64,000 nt of DNA from Johnsonella sp. (GTDB taxonomy: Bacteria > Bacillota > Clostridia > Lachnospirales > Lachnospiraceae), in contig JAUMWW010000008.1 in assembly GCA_030529445.1 (NCBI GenBank), forward strand, positions 35,978 through 99,977, in the 5' to 3' direction. Position numbers and translations under genes: made by a program. Below the pieces are notes generated by a model. The model was not told where the DNA came from. It was given only the letters and a program-made list of their open reading frames with translations, and searched no databases. Position 1 is the first letter of the stretch, and each line of letters begins with the position of its first letter. Positions 17,098 to 26,493 of the stretch are shown here, piece after piece.

Positions 17098-17776
17098 TTC
17101 TTCCCTCCTTAATTTCAGAATTATTTTGCATATCCGCTTCGGATTGCTTTGCAGAATCGATATAGCTATAAAGCGTAAATTTGGATATGCCGAAATGGTT
17201 TGAGATTTTATCGCCGGATCTGGTAACAAGAAATGCTCCGGCATCGTTAAGATATTTTATGGATTTGATTTTCTCTTCCTTATTCATCAGTGCAACAGGC
17301 TTTCCGACCAGATTTACGCTTTGCTCGATAAGCTCATCAAGAAGATCGTTGATATTATGCGTGATGACTGCGGGCTGCCTGCTCTTTTTGCTTTCGCCCG
17401 TATCGATGAGGGAGCGCAGGGCAAGATCTACGGAGAGCAGGGGAGTGATATCGTAATTCAGAGAAACGATGTAGCGGATTTCGTTTTCTTCCCGGATAAA
17501 CATCGTGCTCGACTTGAGAATATGCCCGTCCTCGGTCTTTGTCAGGTAAGAAAGCTTATCTTTTAAATTCGTATTCTTATACCGGAGGGCTTCCAATACG
17601 ATGCCCGAGGGACCGTCCCCGAGAGCGCGCTTGGATACATGCCCGTTTTCAATATAGACAATGGAGCTGTCCAAATGTTTTTCATTCAAATCATGAATGA
17701 CGATCTCGCAGGAATCGCCGAAATGAGAGGCAATACCGTGAGAGATTTGAATTAATAATTCAAGCAGTTTGCTCAT
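16994..17776 (-). CDS. YheO/DauR-like transcriptional regulator with atypical C-terminal tail
   Basis: This 260-residue protein has a PAS-like YheO domain (about 5-125: 'ISHGIASHFGDSCEIVIHDLN', shown here in its first part, with 'GPSGIVLEALRY' and 'SSTMFIREENEIRYIVSLNYD') and a C-terminal helix-turn-helix ('NKEEKIKSIKYLNDAGAFL' and 'NHFGISKFTLYSYID'). Such regulators sense small ligands and control catabolic genes. It heads the ygeX-ygeY-ygeW-arcC operon and faces ssnA, so it is the prime candidate for purine or intermediate sensing. The HTH normally ends the protein, but here about 48 more charged residues are read through the ygeX ribosome site and start. I start at 17776, after 'AAAGGA'; ATGs further upstream lack a site. 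Confidence 0.88.
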   Translation of the reverse strand: MSKLLELLIQISHGIASHFGDSCEIVIHDLNEKHLDSSIVYIENGHVSKRALGDGPSGIVLEALRYKNTNLKDKLSYLTKTEDGHILKSSTMFIREENEIRYIVSLNYDITPLLSVDLALRSLIDTGESKKSRQPAVITHNINDLLDELIEQSVNLVGKPVALMNKEEKIKSIKYLNDAGAFLVTRSGDKISNHFGISKFTLYSYIDSAKQSEADMQNNSEIKEGRNESNGMGNEQDAKNRGQEACLNVQGRNQKGKTLP

Positions 17777-17810
17777 GCCGAATATTCCTTTCATTTTGAT
17801 ATTTAATTTC

Positions 17811-17838
17811 ATGATAGCACAAAAAAACACAAAATCAA
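17811..17838 (-). promoter_or_regulatory. Candidate promoter of the yheO-like/ygeXYW/arcC operon
   Basis: On the minus strand TTGATT (17833-17838) is followed after 16 nt by TATCAT (17811-17816), 35 nt upstream of the regulator start. The match to a housekeeping promoter is fair. Confidence 0.45.
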
Positions 17839-17844
17839 TATAAA

Positions 17845-17881
17845 ATCTTAAAAAAATTTAGGTTATCTTAAAAAAAATTAG
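17845..17881. repeat. 20-bp-period direct repeat in the divergent purine promoter region
   Basis: ATCTTAAAAAAATT and ATCTTAAAAAAAATT occur at 17845 and 17865, in phase by 20 bp (two helical turns) and followed by TAG in both copies. They lie just upstream of the minus-strand promoter and between the two divergent operons. This is a plausible tandem operator, for example for the adjacent YheO-like regulator. The rest of the 17777-18087 gap is AT-rich with promoter-like boxes only. Confidence 0.5.
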
Positions 17882-17946
17882 ACTCCTATTGATTTTCAAA
17901 AAGAATAATGCTACTCTAAGCATATAGAACAAAAGAACGTAAAAAT

Positions 17947-17975
17947 TTGATAAGATATTGATTTATTTTTATATA
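17947..17975 (+). promoter_or_regulatory. Candidate promoter of the ssnA operon
   Basis: TTGATA (17947-17952), a 17-nt spacer and TATATA (17970-17975) lie about 112 nt before ssnA. A second weaker candidate (TTGATT, 17 nt, TACTCT) lies near 17890-17920. Confidence 0.45.
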
Positions 17976-18087
17976 TTAATCTGAAAATCAAATAAAATCT
18001 AAATATATATGAGCGTGCAAAAGTAAAACAAAATAAAGAAAAGCAGAAGCATAGAATAGAAAAACAGAAAGAAGGAGGATGAAAAGA

Positions 18088-19431
18088 ATGATGCTTATCG
18101 GGAACGGAAGAGTCATCACCAGAGATCCGCAAGCTCCCTTTATCGAAAAGGGGGCGGTACTGATCGACCGTACATTGATCAGGGAAGTAGGAAATCTTGA
18201 GGAAATGAAAAAGAAATACGCCGGCGCCGAGTTTATCGATGCAGGAGGAAAGCTGATCATGCCGGCATATATTAATACGCATGGGCATATCTATTCTTCT
18301 TTCGCAAGGGGAATGGCGATTCAAGCTTATGCTCCGGAGAATTTTTTGGATATTCTGGAGGGGCTTTGGTGGACCCTGGATAAGAATTTAAGCCTTGAGG
18401 ATGTGTATCTGAGCGCGATGGCAAGCTATATCGATTGCATCAAAAACGGAGTTGCCACCGTTTTTGATCATCATGCAAGCTTCGGGGCAATCAGAGATTC
18501 CTTATTCAAGATTGCGCAGGCGGCGAAGGAGACGGGAATCAGAAGCTGCCTCTGCTATGAGGTATCGGATCGCGCGGGAGAAGAAAAGGCAAAGGAGGGA
18601 ATTCTCGAAAATGCCGCATTTATCCGATATGCTGCAGAGCAGGATGAGGATATGCTTGCCGGCATGATGGGGCTGCATGCTCAGTTTACTCTCTCCGATC
18701 AGACCTTGGCGCTTGCGGCGGAGCATAAGCCGGAGGAAGTCGGATATCATATCCATGTGGCGGAGGGGATAGAGGATCTGCATTGCTGTCTTAAGCAGCA
18801 CGGGAAGAGGACGGTGGACAGACTGATGGATCACGGCATACTGGGAAGCAGGACTTTGCTTGCGCACTGCATCTATATTAATGAGCATGAGATGAGGCTG
18901 ATTAAGGATACGGATACGATGGTGGTGCATAATCCGGAATCGAATATGGGCAATGCATGCGGCTGTCCCCCGAGCATGGAAATATATAAAAAGGGAATCT
19001 TATGCGGATTGGGAACGGACGGTTATACCAATGATATGACGGAAAGTTATAAGGTGGCAAATCTCTTGCATAAGCATCATCTCTGTGATGCAAAAGCCGC
19101 ATGGGCGGAGATTCCTTCAATGCTTTTTGAAGGAAATGCGCGTATAGCGGGGCGATATTTTAAGCGCGAGCTCGGCGTCTTAAAAGAAGGCGCGGCGGCG
19201 GATCTGATTATCGTAGATTATGATCCGCTCACTCCGATGCATGCGGATAATTTAAACGGGCATATACTCTTCGGCATTTGCGGAAGACAGACTCTTTCTA
19301 CGATAGTGAACGGAAAGTTCCTGATGAAAGACAGGGAGCTGATCGGAATAGATGAAGAAAAGATCATGGCGCAGTGCAGGGCTGCGGCAAAAAATCTATG
19401 GGGGAGGATAAACGCGGGAAAGCAAAGATAA
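18088..19431 (+). CDS. ssnA: Putative aminohydrolase SsnA
   Basis: This 447-residue amidohydrolase-superfamily enzyme has metal ligands 'NTHGHIYSSFARGM' (HxH), 'HIHVAEG', 'AHCIYINEHEM' and 'GLGTDGYTNDM'. It belongs to the SsnA group (TIGR03314-like), related to guanine and 8-oxoguanine deaminases. It is a constant member of the anaerobic purine degradation cluster, where it probably deaminates or hydrolyses a purine or opened-ring intermediate; the precise step is not fixed by the sequence. The start at 18088 is chosen because AAGGAGG (18072-18078) lies 9 nt upstream; the ATG at 18079 abuts the site. Confidence 0.93.
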   Translation: MMLIGNGRVITRDPQAPFIEKGAVLIDRTLIREVGNLEEMKKKYAGAEFIDAGGKLIMPAYINTHGHIYSSFARGMAIQAYAPENFLDILEGLWWTLDKNLSLEDVYLSAMASYIDCIKNGVATVFDHHASFGAIRDSLFKIAQAAKETGIRSCLCYEVSDRAGEEKAKEGILENAAFIRYAAEQDEDMLAGMMGLHAQFTLSDQTLALAAEHKPEEVGYHIHVAEGIEDLHCCLKQHGKRTVDRLMDHGILGSRTLLAHCIYINEHEMRLIKDTDTMVVHNPESNMGNACGCPPSMEIYKKGILCGLGTDGYTNDMTESYKVANLLHKHHLCDAKAAWAEIPSMLFEGNARIAGRYFKRELGVLKEGAAADLIIVDYDPLTPMHADNLNGHILFGICGRQTLSTIVNGKFLMKDRELIGIDEEKIMAQCRAAAKNLWGRINAGKQR

Positions 19432-19492
19432 AATCCGCTCACCGGTCGTCAGGGGAAAGAGCTGCGGTGATTCGGTAAAGGAGGAGGAAAGA

Positions 19493-22477
19493 ATGAGTGA
19501 CAGAATGACACCTATACCATTTGGGAAACTGCTCGAATGGGTGATGAGAGAAAGAGAAGAATCGGGTACGGTATTTAATCTGCACAAAGCATATCATGCT
19601 CCGAAGGCGAAATGGGAAATTTTCGGAAGGAAGCTCGAAACACTGATCGGTCCCGCAGCCGGTCCGCATACCCAGCTTGCACAGAATATTGCAGCCGCAT
19701 ATTATTCCGGAAGCAGGTTTTTCGAGTTAAAGACCGTGCAAAAAATAGACGGGGAGGATCTTCCCGTATCGAAGCCCTGTATTAAAGCGGACGATGAAGG
19801 CTATAACGTGGAGTGGTCCACGGAGCTTTATGTGCATCAGGCTTTGGAGGAATATATTAAGTCATGGTTTCTGCTCAAAGTCATGGCAAAAGAATACGAT
19901 TTGGGAGAGATGGACGGTTTTCAGTTCAATATGAGCGTGGGGTATGACCTGGAAGGCATTATGCTTCCCAAAATAGATCGTTTCATCGAGACGCTCAAGG
20001 ATGCCTCTTCCGATAAAACCTTTTGTGAATGCAAGAGGCATTTAAAAGAAAAGCTGCCCCTCTTTAAGAAGCTTCGTGAGGAGGATATCGATAATATAGA
20101 GCCGCAGATCTGCAAATCCGTTACCCTCTCCACATTGCACGGCTGCCCGCCGGATGAGATAGAGAGGATCGCTTCGTATCTGCTCAAAGAGAAAAAACTG
20201 AATACCTTTATTAAATGCAATCCGACGCTTTTGGGATATGAGTTTGCCAGGAAAACAATGGATGAGATGGGATATGATTATCTTTCCTTCGGCGAATTTC
20301 ATTTTCAAAACGACCTGCAATGGAAAGATGCGGTTCCCATGCTTCGGAGGCTGATCAGGCTTTCGGAAGAAAGAGGGCTTGCATTCGGAGTCAAGCTTAC
20401 CAATACCTTCCCCGTCGATATTAAAGAAGGGGAACTGCCCGGGCAGGAGATGTATATGTCCGGAAAATCGCTCTATCCTCTCTCCTTCTCCCTTGCTTCA
20501 AAGCTGAGCAAAGAATTTGAAGGGAAGCTGAGAATATCGTATTCGGGCGGAGCGGATTATTTTAATATCAAAGAGATTGCGGACTGCGGCATATGGCCGA
20601 TTACGATGGCGACGACCCTGCTGAAAACAGGAGGATATGAGAGGATCCGCCAGATGGCGCTTGCTCTGGAATCGACCTCTTCCTCCTTTAGAGGAGTGGA
20701 TGTAAAAAAGACGGAAGGAAGAGCGGCTCGGATCGCAAAAGACAAAAGGCATATCCAGAGCATAAAGCCCATGCCTTCAAGGAAGACGAAAAAAAAGCTT
20801 CCGCTTTATAATTGCTTTATGGCTCCCTGTAAAGAGGGCTGCCCCATCCGTCAGGATATTACCTCCTATATGCAACTCGGGGCAAAGGGAGAATATCAAA
20901 AGGCGATGAAGGTGATTACGGACAGAAATCCTCTGCCCTGGATCACGGGCATATTATGCTCCCATCCCTGCATGAGCAAGTGTACGAGGAATTTTTATGA
21001 AGAGCCCGTGCATATCAGGGAGATGAAGCTGCTCTGTGCGAAATCGGGATATGAAGAGTATATTGATACCCTGAGCCCGGCTCCCCCCGCATCGGAGAAA
21101 AAACTTGCAATTGTCGGAGGAGGACCCGCCGGTCTTGCCGCGGCATATTTTTGCACGAGGGCGGGGCTGAAGACAACGATTTTTGAAAAAGAAGAAGAAC
21201 CGGGCGGAATCGTCCGCCATATGATACCGGGCTTCAGAATAGAGGATTCTGCCATACAAAAAGATATTGATCTGGTGCTCAGGTACGGGGCGGAGGTCAG
21301 GACGGGGGTTGAAATCAGAGATATTGCGCAGCTTAAGAGGCAGGGATTCGATTATATTATTCTTGCAATAGGCGCGCATAAGCAGAGCAGGCTCAGGATG
21401 GAGGAAGGAGAGGCTCTCAATGCGCTTGCATTTCTGAAGGAATATAAAAAAAGCGGAGGAAATCTGGATTTGGGAGAGAGCGTTGCGGTGATAGGAGGAG
21501 GAAATACCGCGATGGATACGGCAAGGGCGGCGCTGAGAAATAAAGGCGTAAAAAAAGTATATCTGGTCTACAGAAGAACCAAAAGATATATGCCCGCCGA
21601 AGAAGAGGAATTGTCGGATGCGATTGCGGACGGAGTGGAGCTTAAGGAGCTTCTTTCTCCCCTCAGGCATAGGGAGGGGGTGCTCGAATGTGAAATCATG
21701 GAGCTTTCGGATAGGGATGCTTCGGGAAGAAGAGCTGTGCTCCCAAGCGGAAAAAGGATGAGCCTTAAGGCGGATACCGTCATTGCGGCATTGGGAGAAG
21801 AGGTGGATACGGAATTTTTAAAAGAAAATAAAATCAATCTCTCCGAAAGAGGAAAGGCTTTCTTTAACAGTGAAACGATGGAATCCTCCCGCAGCGATGT
21901 TTATCTGGCAGGAGATTGCAGCAGAGGTCCGGCGACGGTGGTTGAGGCGATTGCGGATGCGATCAGAGCGGCGGAGGCGATCCTGCAAAAAGAAATCGCT
22001 CCCCAAAATCCGCCTCTGAGGGATATCGAGCATATTTACCGGATTAAGTCCGTACTGGAGGACAGGAACCCGGGAGCAAAAGAGGGAGAGAGATGCCTTA
22101 ATTGTGCTGTGGTTTGTGAAAACTGCGTAGAGGTCTGCCCGAACAGGGCAAATGTATCGATTAAAACGCGGGGTTCCGAGATGAGACAGATCATTCATCT
22201 GGACTATCTTTGCAATGAATGCGGAAACTGCAGGAGCTTCTGCCCTTATGACAGCGCCCCCTATCTGGATAAGCTGACTTATTTTGAAAGGGAAGAAGAT
22301 CTGAATAACAGCAAAAATGAGGGTTTTACCTTCATAGGAGAAGAAAAGGTTAAGCTTCGCTATTTGGGAGAAATTTCCGTGCTCGATCTGCGCGCTCCCG
22401 ATCCGAAAATAGAGAAGGGAGTCATTGATATCATAGAGAGTTTCTTAAGCGGATATTCTTATATGATGTTGAAATAA
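19493..22477 (+). CDS. ygfK: YgfK family putative selenate reductase/FAD-NAD(P) Fe-S oxidoreductase subunit
   Basis: This 994-residue protein has an N-terminal dihydroorotate-dehydrogenase-like barrel (about 1-400: 'GPAAGPHTQLAQNI', 'TLHGCPPDEIERIA'). A GltD-like reductase half follows, with 'CFMAPCKEGCPIRQDI' (Fe-S), 'IVGGGPAGLAAAYF' (FAD), 'AVIGGGNTAMDTA' (NAD(P)H) and 'YLAGDCSRGPATVVEAIADA'. The C-terminal ferredoxin motifs are 'CAVVCENCVEVCP' and 'CNECGNCRSFCP'. Despite the selenate name it is a core gene of anaerobic purine/urate metabolism and most likely moves electrons between NAD(P)H and the purine ring reactions or the xanthine dehydrogenase next door. It has a strong ribosome site and lies 50 nt before the dehydrogenase gene. 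Confidence 0.94.
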   Translation: MSDRMTPIPFGKLLEWVMREREESGTVFNLHKAYHAPKAKWEIFGRKLETLIGPAAGPHTQLAQNIAAAYYSGSRFFELKTVQKIDGEDLPVSKPCIKADDEGYNVEWSTELYVHQALEEYIKSWFLLKVMAKEYDLGEMDGFQFNMSVGYDLEGIMLPKIDRFIETLKDASSDKTFCECKRHLKEKLPLFKKLREEDIDNIEPQICKSVTLSTLHGCPPDEIERIASYLLKEKKLNTFIKCNPTLLGYEFARKTMDEMGYDYLSFGEFHFQNDLQWKDAVPMLRRLIRLSEERGLAFGVKLTNTFPVDIKEGELPGQEMYMSGKSLYPLSFSLASKLSKEFEGKLRISYSGGADYFNIKEIADCGIWPITMATTLLKTGGYERIRQMALALESTSSSFRGVDVKKTEGRAARIAKDKRHIQSIKPMPSRKTKKKLPLYNCFMAPCKEGCPIRQDITSYMQLGAKGEYQKAMKVITDRNPLPWITGILCSHPCMSKCTRNFYEEPVHIREMKLLCAKSGYEEYIDTLSPAPPASEKKLAIVGGGPAGLAAAYFCTRAGLKTTIFEKEEEPGGIVRHMIPGFRIEDSAIQKDIDLVLRYGAEVRTGVEIRDIAQLKRQGFDYIILAIGAHKQSRLRMEEGEALNALAFLKEYKKSGGNLDLGESVAVIGGGNTAMDTARAALRNKGVKKVYLVYRRTKRYMPAEEEELSDAIADGVELKELLSPLRHREGVLECEIMELSDRDASGRRAVLPSGKRMSLKADTVIAALGEEVDTEFLKENKINLSERGKAFFNSETMESSRSDVYLAGDCSRGPATVVEAIADAIRAAEAILQKEIAPQNPPLRDIEHIYRIKSVLEDRNPGAKEGERCLNCAVVCENCVEVCPNRANVSIKTRGSEMRQIIHLDYLCNECGNCRSFCPYDSAPYLDKLTYFEREEDLNNSKNEGFTFIGEEKVKLRYLGEISVLDLRAPDPKIEKGVIDIIESFLSGYSYMMLK

Positions 22478-22526
22478 AACCCGCGAGGGAGGGATTGAGA
22501 GCCGAAGAGGAGAGGCAGGGATTGCC

Positions 22527-25082
22527 ATGAAATGTGTAATCAGGATAAACGGAAGGGAATACCTCAAAGAGGGAGAGCGAAAGCTCATGGATGTGCTCAG
22601 AAACGATCTCGGGCTTCGTTCGGTAAAGGATGGATGCAGCGAAGGCGCCTGCGGAACCTGTACCGTGATTGCCGGGGGAAAGGCGATAAAGGCTTGCGTG
22701 CAGAAGGTTGCCCTGTTTGAAGGCAGGGAGATCATCACTGCGGAAGGGCTCAGCGAGAGAGAAAAAGAAGTGTTTACCTACGCTTTCGGCTCCTGCGGTT
22801 CCGTGCAGTGCGGATTTTGCATTCCCGGAATGATTATGTGTGCGAAAGCGCTGATCGACGGCAATCCGGATCCTTCCAGGGAAGAGGTGATCAGGGCGAT
22901 TCGGGGAAATCTGTGCAGATGCACGGGATATCAGAAGATTATAGAGGGGATTCTTCTTGCCGCAAAGATGCTCAGGGAAGATATCCGTGCAAAGCCCGAG
23001 CCGATCAGGGGAATCGGTCAGAGAGCGTACAGAATAGACAGCGATGCGAAAGTGCTCGGATACGGGGAGTATGTGGATGATATGCAGGTGGAGGGAATGC
23101 TTTACGGAGGAGCCCTAAGAAGCAGATATGCAAGAGCGAGAATCCACAGCATCAATACAAAGAAAGCAAAAGAGCTTCCCGGAATAGAGGCGGTGCTCAA
23201 AGCGGAGGATATTCCGGGCTGCAACCAAATCGGGCATATCAAGAAGGATTGGTATACCCTCATACCGGAGGGAGAGATTACCAAGTATGCGGGAGACGCG
23301 CTTGTTTTGATCGCAGCCAAAACGCCGGAGCTGCTGGAAGAGGCAAAGAAGCTGATCGAAGTCGAGTATGAGGAGCTGGAGGGAGTATATTCCGCCGAAG
23401 AAGCTCTGCGCGAGGATGCGCCGAAGGTGCATGAGAAAAGCAATCTCATGGCGCATGAGGTGCTGAAAAGAGGGGATGCGGATAAGGCGATCGCGGAGGC
23501 AGCCTTTGTGGTTTCCAATACCTATCTGACTCCCGCCAGCGAACATGCTTTTTTGGAACCGGAAGCCGCGCTTGCAATGGTCGATAAAAAGGCAGGAAAG
23601 GCAAAGATCTACTCTTCCGATCAGAGTACCTATCAGACCGCACATGAATGTGCAATGATGCTCGGATTTAAATCGGAGGATATTCATGTGGTGAATAAGC
23701 TGGTCGGAGGCGGTTTCGGAGGAAAGGAGGATATGAGCGTGCAGCATCATGCGGCGCTTTTATCCTACCATACGGGACTGCCGGTCAAAGTCAGGCTGAG
23801 CCGGCAGGAGAGCATACAGGTGCATCCGAAGAGGCATCAGATGGTCATGAAGTTTACGACCGCCTGTGATAAAGACGGCTATCTGACGGCAATGAAGGCG
23901 GAGCTGATCGCGGATACGGGAGCCTATGCTTCCCTGGGAGGACCGGTTCTGCAAAGAGCCTGCACCCATGCCGCGGGACCGTATCATTACCAAAATATCT
24001 ATGTCGACGGCAAGGCGGTATATACCAATAATCCTCCGGCGGGAGCCTTCAGAGGCTTCGGAGTAACACAGAGTTGCTTTGCGACGGAATGCAATATCAC
24101 GATGCTTGCGCAGAAGCTGGGGATGAGCCCTTGGGAATTCAGATATAAAAATGCGATCAGACCGGGGCAGGAGCTTCCGAACGGTCAGATCGCCACGGCG
24201 TCCACCGCTCTTGCGCAGACCTTGGAAGCGGTAAAAGAGGTGTATGAGAAGGAAAAATACGCCGGCATAGCCTGCGCGATGAAGAATTCCGGAGTGGGAG
24301 TGGGCCTGCCCGACTGGGGGAGATGTCTCCTGAAAGTTGAGGGAGGAAAAGTACATATTTTCAGCGGAGCTTCGGATATCGGACAGGGTTTGGGAACCGT
24401 TTTGGTTCAATTTGTCTGTGAAACGCTTAAAATTACCGGAGACGATGTGGTATACGAGGATGCGCAGACGAATTACGCACCGGATTCCGGAGTAACTTCC
24501 GGCTCGAGGCAGACGCTCATTACCGGAGAAGCCACCATCAGAGCCTGCAAAGAGCTGCTCAAGGATTTGGAAGGAAAAAAGCTGGAAGATCTCAACGGGA
24601 GAGAATATTACGGAGAGTATCTGGCAGCGACGGATCCCATGGGTTCCGCGAAGAAAAATCCCGTTTCCCATGTTGCCTACGGTTATGCGACGCATGTGGT
24701 GGTCTTAAATGAGGACGGAAGCTTAAAGAAGGTGGTTGCGGCTCATGATGTGGGAAGAGCGATCAATCCGATGAGCACGGAGGGGCAGATTGAAGGCGGG
24801 GTGGTCATGAGTCTGGGATTTGCATTGACCGAAAAATTCCCCACGGAGAAAGGAATCCCGAAAGTAAAACTGGGAACCATGGGTATATTCAAGGCGGATA
24901 AGGTTCCGGAAATCGAAAGCATCCTGATCGAAAACAATCCGGATTCTCTTGCCTACGGCGCAATAGGGATAGGGGAGATCGTCTGCATTCCTACCGCTCC
25001 CGCAGTACAGGCAGCATATTATCGATATGATAAGGTATTCAGAAAGAGCCTGCCCTTGGAAAATACCGCATACAGAAAATAA
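22527..25082 (+). CDS. Selenium-dependent-type xanthine dehydrogenase (fused 2Fe-2S and Mo subunits)
   Basis: This 851-residue protein fuses a two-cluster iron-sulfur domain (1-150: 'CSEGACGTC', 'CGFCIPGMIMC', 'CRCTGYQKI') to a molybdopterin domain with 'GGGFGGKEDM', 'PPAGAFRGFGV', 'SDIGQGLGTVL' and the catalytic glutamate motif 'GIGEIVCIP'. Its length and fusion match TIGR03311, the selenium-dependent xanthine dehydrogenase. It should oxidise hypoxanthine/xanthine, or work in the reverse direction on urate, with a molybdenum cofactor carrying labile selenium; no Sec codon is involved. No FAD domain is present, so electrons probably go to YgfK. The yqeC, yqeB, mocA and xdhC maturation genes follow in the same operon. 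Confidence 0.93.
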   Translation: MKCVIRINGREYLKEGERKLMDVLRNDLGLRSVKDGCSEGACGTCTVIAGGKAIKACVQKVALFEGREIITAEGLSEREKEVFTYAFGSCGSVQCGFCIPGMIMCAKALIDGNPDPSREEVIRAIRGNLCRCTGYQKIIEGILLAAKMLREDIRAKPEPIRGIGQRAYRIDSDAKVLGYGEYVDDMQVEGMLYGGALRSRYARARIHSINTKKAKELPGIEAVLKAEDIPGCNQIGHIKKDWYTLIPEGEITKYAGDALVLIAAKTPELLEEAKKLIEVEYEELEGVYSAEEALREDAPKVHEKSNLMAHEVLKRGDADKAIAEAAFVVSNTYLTPASEHAFLEPEAALAMVDKKAGKAKIYSSDQSTYQTAHECAMMLGFKSEDIHVVNKLVGGGFGGKEDMSVQHHAALLSYHTGLPVKVRLSRQESIQVHPKRHQMVMKFTTACDKDGYLTAMKAELIADTGAYASLGGPVLQRACTHAAGPYHYQNIYVDGKAVYTNNPPAGAFRGFGVTQSCFATECNITMLAQKLGMSPWEFRYKNAIRPGQELPNGQIATASTALAQTLEAVKEVYEKEKYAGIACAMKNSGVGVGLPDWGRCLLKVEGGKVHIFSGASDIGQGLGTVLVQFVCETLKITGDDVVYEDAQTNYAPDSGVTSGSRQTLITGEATIRACKELLKDLEGKKLEDLNGREYYGEYLAATDPMGSAKKNPVSHVAYGYATHVVVLNEDGSLKKVVAAHDVGRAINPMSTEGQIEGGVVMSLGFALTEKFPTEKGIPKVKLGTMGIFKADKVPEIESILIENNPDSLAYGAIGIGEIVCIPTAPAVQAAYYRYDKVFRKSLPLENTAYRK

Positions 25083-25125
25083 AAAGATAGAAAAGCCAAA
25101 GAAAGCGGATAAAATGGTGAATAAA

Positions 25126-26493
25126 ATGAAAATTTTACTGAAAGGCGGAAACGTGGTTTCCGAATATGATGTGCAAAGAAAAGATATTCTGATAGAAGGA
25201 GAGAAAATAGCAAAGCTGGGAGAGGGGATAGAAGATCCCGAAGCCAGGGTAATCGATGTAAGCAATAAGCTGCTTTTTCCGGGATTTATCGACGCACACA
25301 CCCATTTTGACCTTCATGTGGCGGGAACGGTTGCCGCGGACGGATTTGCCAGCGGAACAAGGGCCGCGCTTGCGGGAGGGACGACGGTAATCATCGATTT
25401 TGCAACGCAGTATAAGGGACAGGGTCTCAAAGAAGCTTTGGAGCATTGGCATAGCAAAGTATCCGCCGCTTCCTGCGACTACGGATTTCATCTTGCGATT
25501 ACGGACTGGAACGAGGAAATTAAAAGAGAGCTTGAAGAAGTCGTCAAAGGCGGAGTTACCAGCTTTAAGCTCTATATGACCTATGATGAGGTTTATCTGG
25601 ATGACGGAAGAATCTATGAGGTTTTGAAACGCCTGGGAGAATTAAAGGTCTTCTCCGGCGTGCACTGTGAGAATAAATACCTGATCGATGCGCTCGGCGC
25701 GCAGGAGGAGGCAGGGGGCAGGCTCTCACCCTCTTCCCATCCGCTGAGCAGACCGGGGCTTGTGGAGGCGGAGGCGGTATCCAGACTTTTTAAGATTGCA
25801 AGGCTGGCGGATGCGAGAGTGATGATTGTGCATCTTTCTTCCAAGGAGGCGCTGGAAGAGGTGATCGAAGCGAGGAAGAAGGGGCAGGCGTTTTTTGCGG
25901 AAACCTGCCCTCAATATCTTTTATTGGATGATTCCGTGTATTCTCTGCCTGATTTTGAAGGTGCAAAATACGTCCTCTCTCCCCCGATCAGGAAGGAGGA
26001 GGACAGCCGGAGGCTTTGGCAGGCACTCAGAGAGGGATATATCGATACGATAGCGACGGATCACTGCAGCTTTACGATGGAGCAAAAAAGAGCGGGAGAA
26101 GCTGATTTCCGCAAGATTCCTAACGGCATGCCGGGTGTGGAAGCGAGAGCGGAAGTGCTGATGGATATCGCGATCAATCGGGAAGGACTGAGCTACCCGC
26201 AGATGTGCAGGCTCTTATCCGCAAATGCCGCAAAAATTTACGGATTATACCCGAACAAGGGAGTGCTTCAGGAAGGAGCGGATGCGGATATCGTGGTTTG
26301 GGATCCTGAATATGAATGGGTTATGAGTGCGGATAATCAGCTCAGCCTCTGCGATTACTGTCCCTTTGAGGGAAGAAAAATCAGAGGAATAGCGGAGAAA
26401 GTCTTTCTTCACGGGAAAGAAGCCGCATGCCGCCATAAGGTTATTTTGGAGAATCAGGGAAAATATCTTAAGAGGGAGCTTCCCTATGTATAG
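25126..26493 (+). CDS. hydA: Dihydropyrimidinase/hydantoinase (HydA/HyuA)
   Basis: This cyclic amidohydrolase of about 455 residues has 'GFIDAHTHFDLHV' (HxH zinc ligands), the carboxylated-lysine region 'GVTSFKLYMTYDEV', 'FSGVHCEN', 'MIVHLSSKEAL' and 'TDHCSFTMEQK'. It hydrolyses cyclic ureides such as dihydropyrimidines and hydantoins; in the purine cluster it opens a ring of the xanthine-derived intermediate. The start is uncertain: 25126 follows GGTG by 6 nt, and 25114 is also possible. Its stop overlaps yqeC by 8 nt. The family is firm; the exact substrate is inferred from the cluster. Confidence 0.93.
   Translation: MKILLKGGNVVSEYDVQRKDILIEGEKIAKLGEGIEDPEARVIDVSNKLLFPGFIDAHTHFDLHVAGTVAADGFASGTRAALAGGTTVIIDFATQYKGQGLKEALEHWHSKVSAASCDYGFHLAITDWNEEIKRELEEVVKGGVTSFKLYMTYDEVYLDDGRIYEVLKRLGELKVFSGVHCENKYLIDALGAQEEAGGRLSPSSHPLSRPGLVEAEAVSRLFKIARLADARVMIVHLSSKEALEEVIEARKKGQAFFAETCPQYLLLDDSVYSLPDFEGAKYVLSPPIRKEEDSRRLWQALREGYIDTIATDHCSFTMEQKRAGEADFRKIPNGMPGVEARAEVLMDIAINREGLSYPQMCRLLSANAAKIYGLYPNKGVLQEGADADIVVWDPEYEWVMSADNQLSLCDYCPFEGRKIRGIAEKVFLHGKEAACRHKVILENQGKYLKRELPYV

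Noticed and set aside
20954..21670. 238-residue minus-strand frame inside ygfK
   Set aside because: Antisense to conserved FAD and NAD(P) motifs of YgfK; no independent support.
22527..25082. Possible selenocysteine codon in the Se-dependent dehydrogenase
   Set aside because: The frame is complete without any in-frame TGA. Selenium in this family is a labile atom on the molybdenum cofactor, not selenocysteine.
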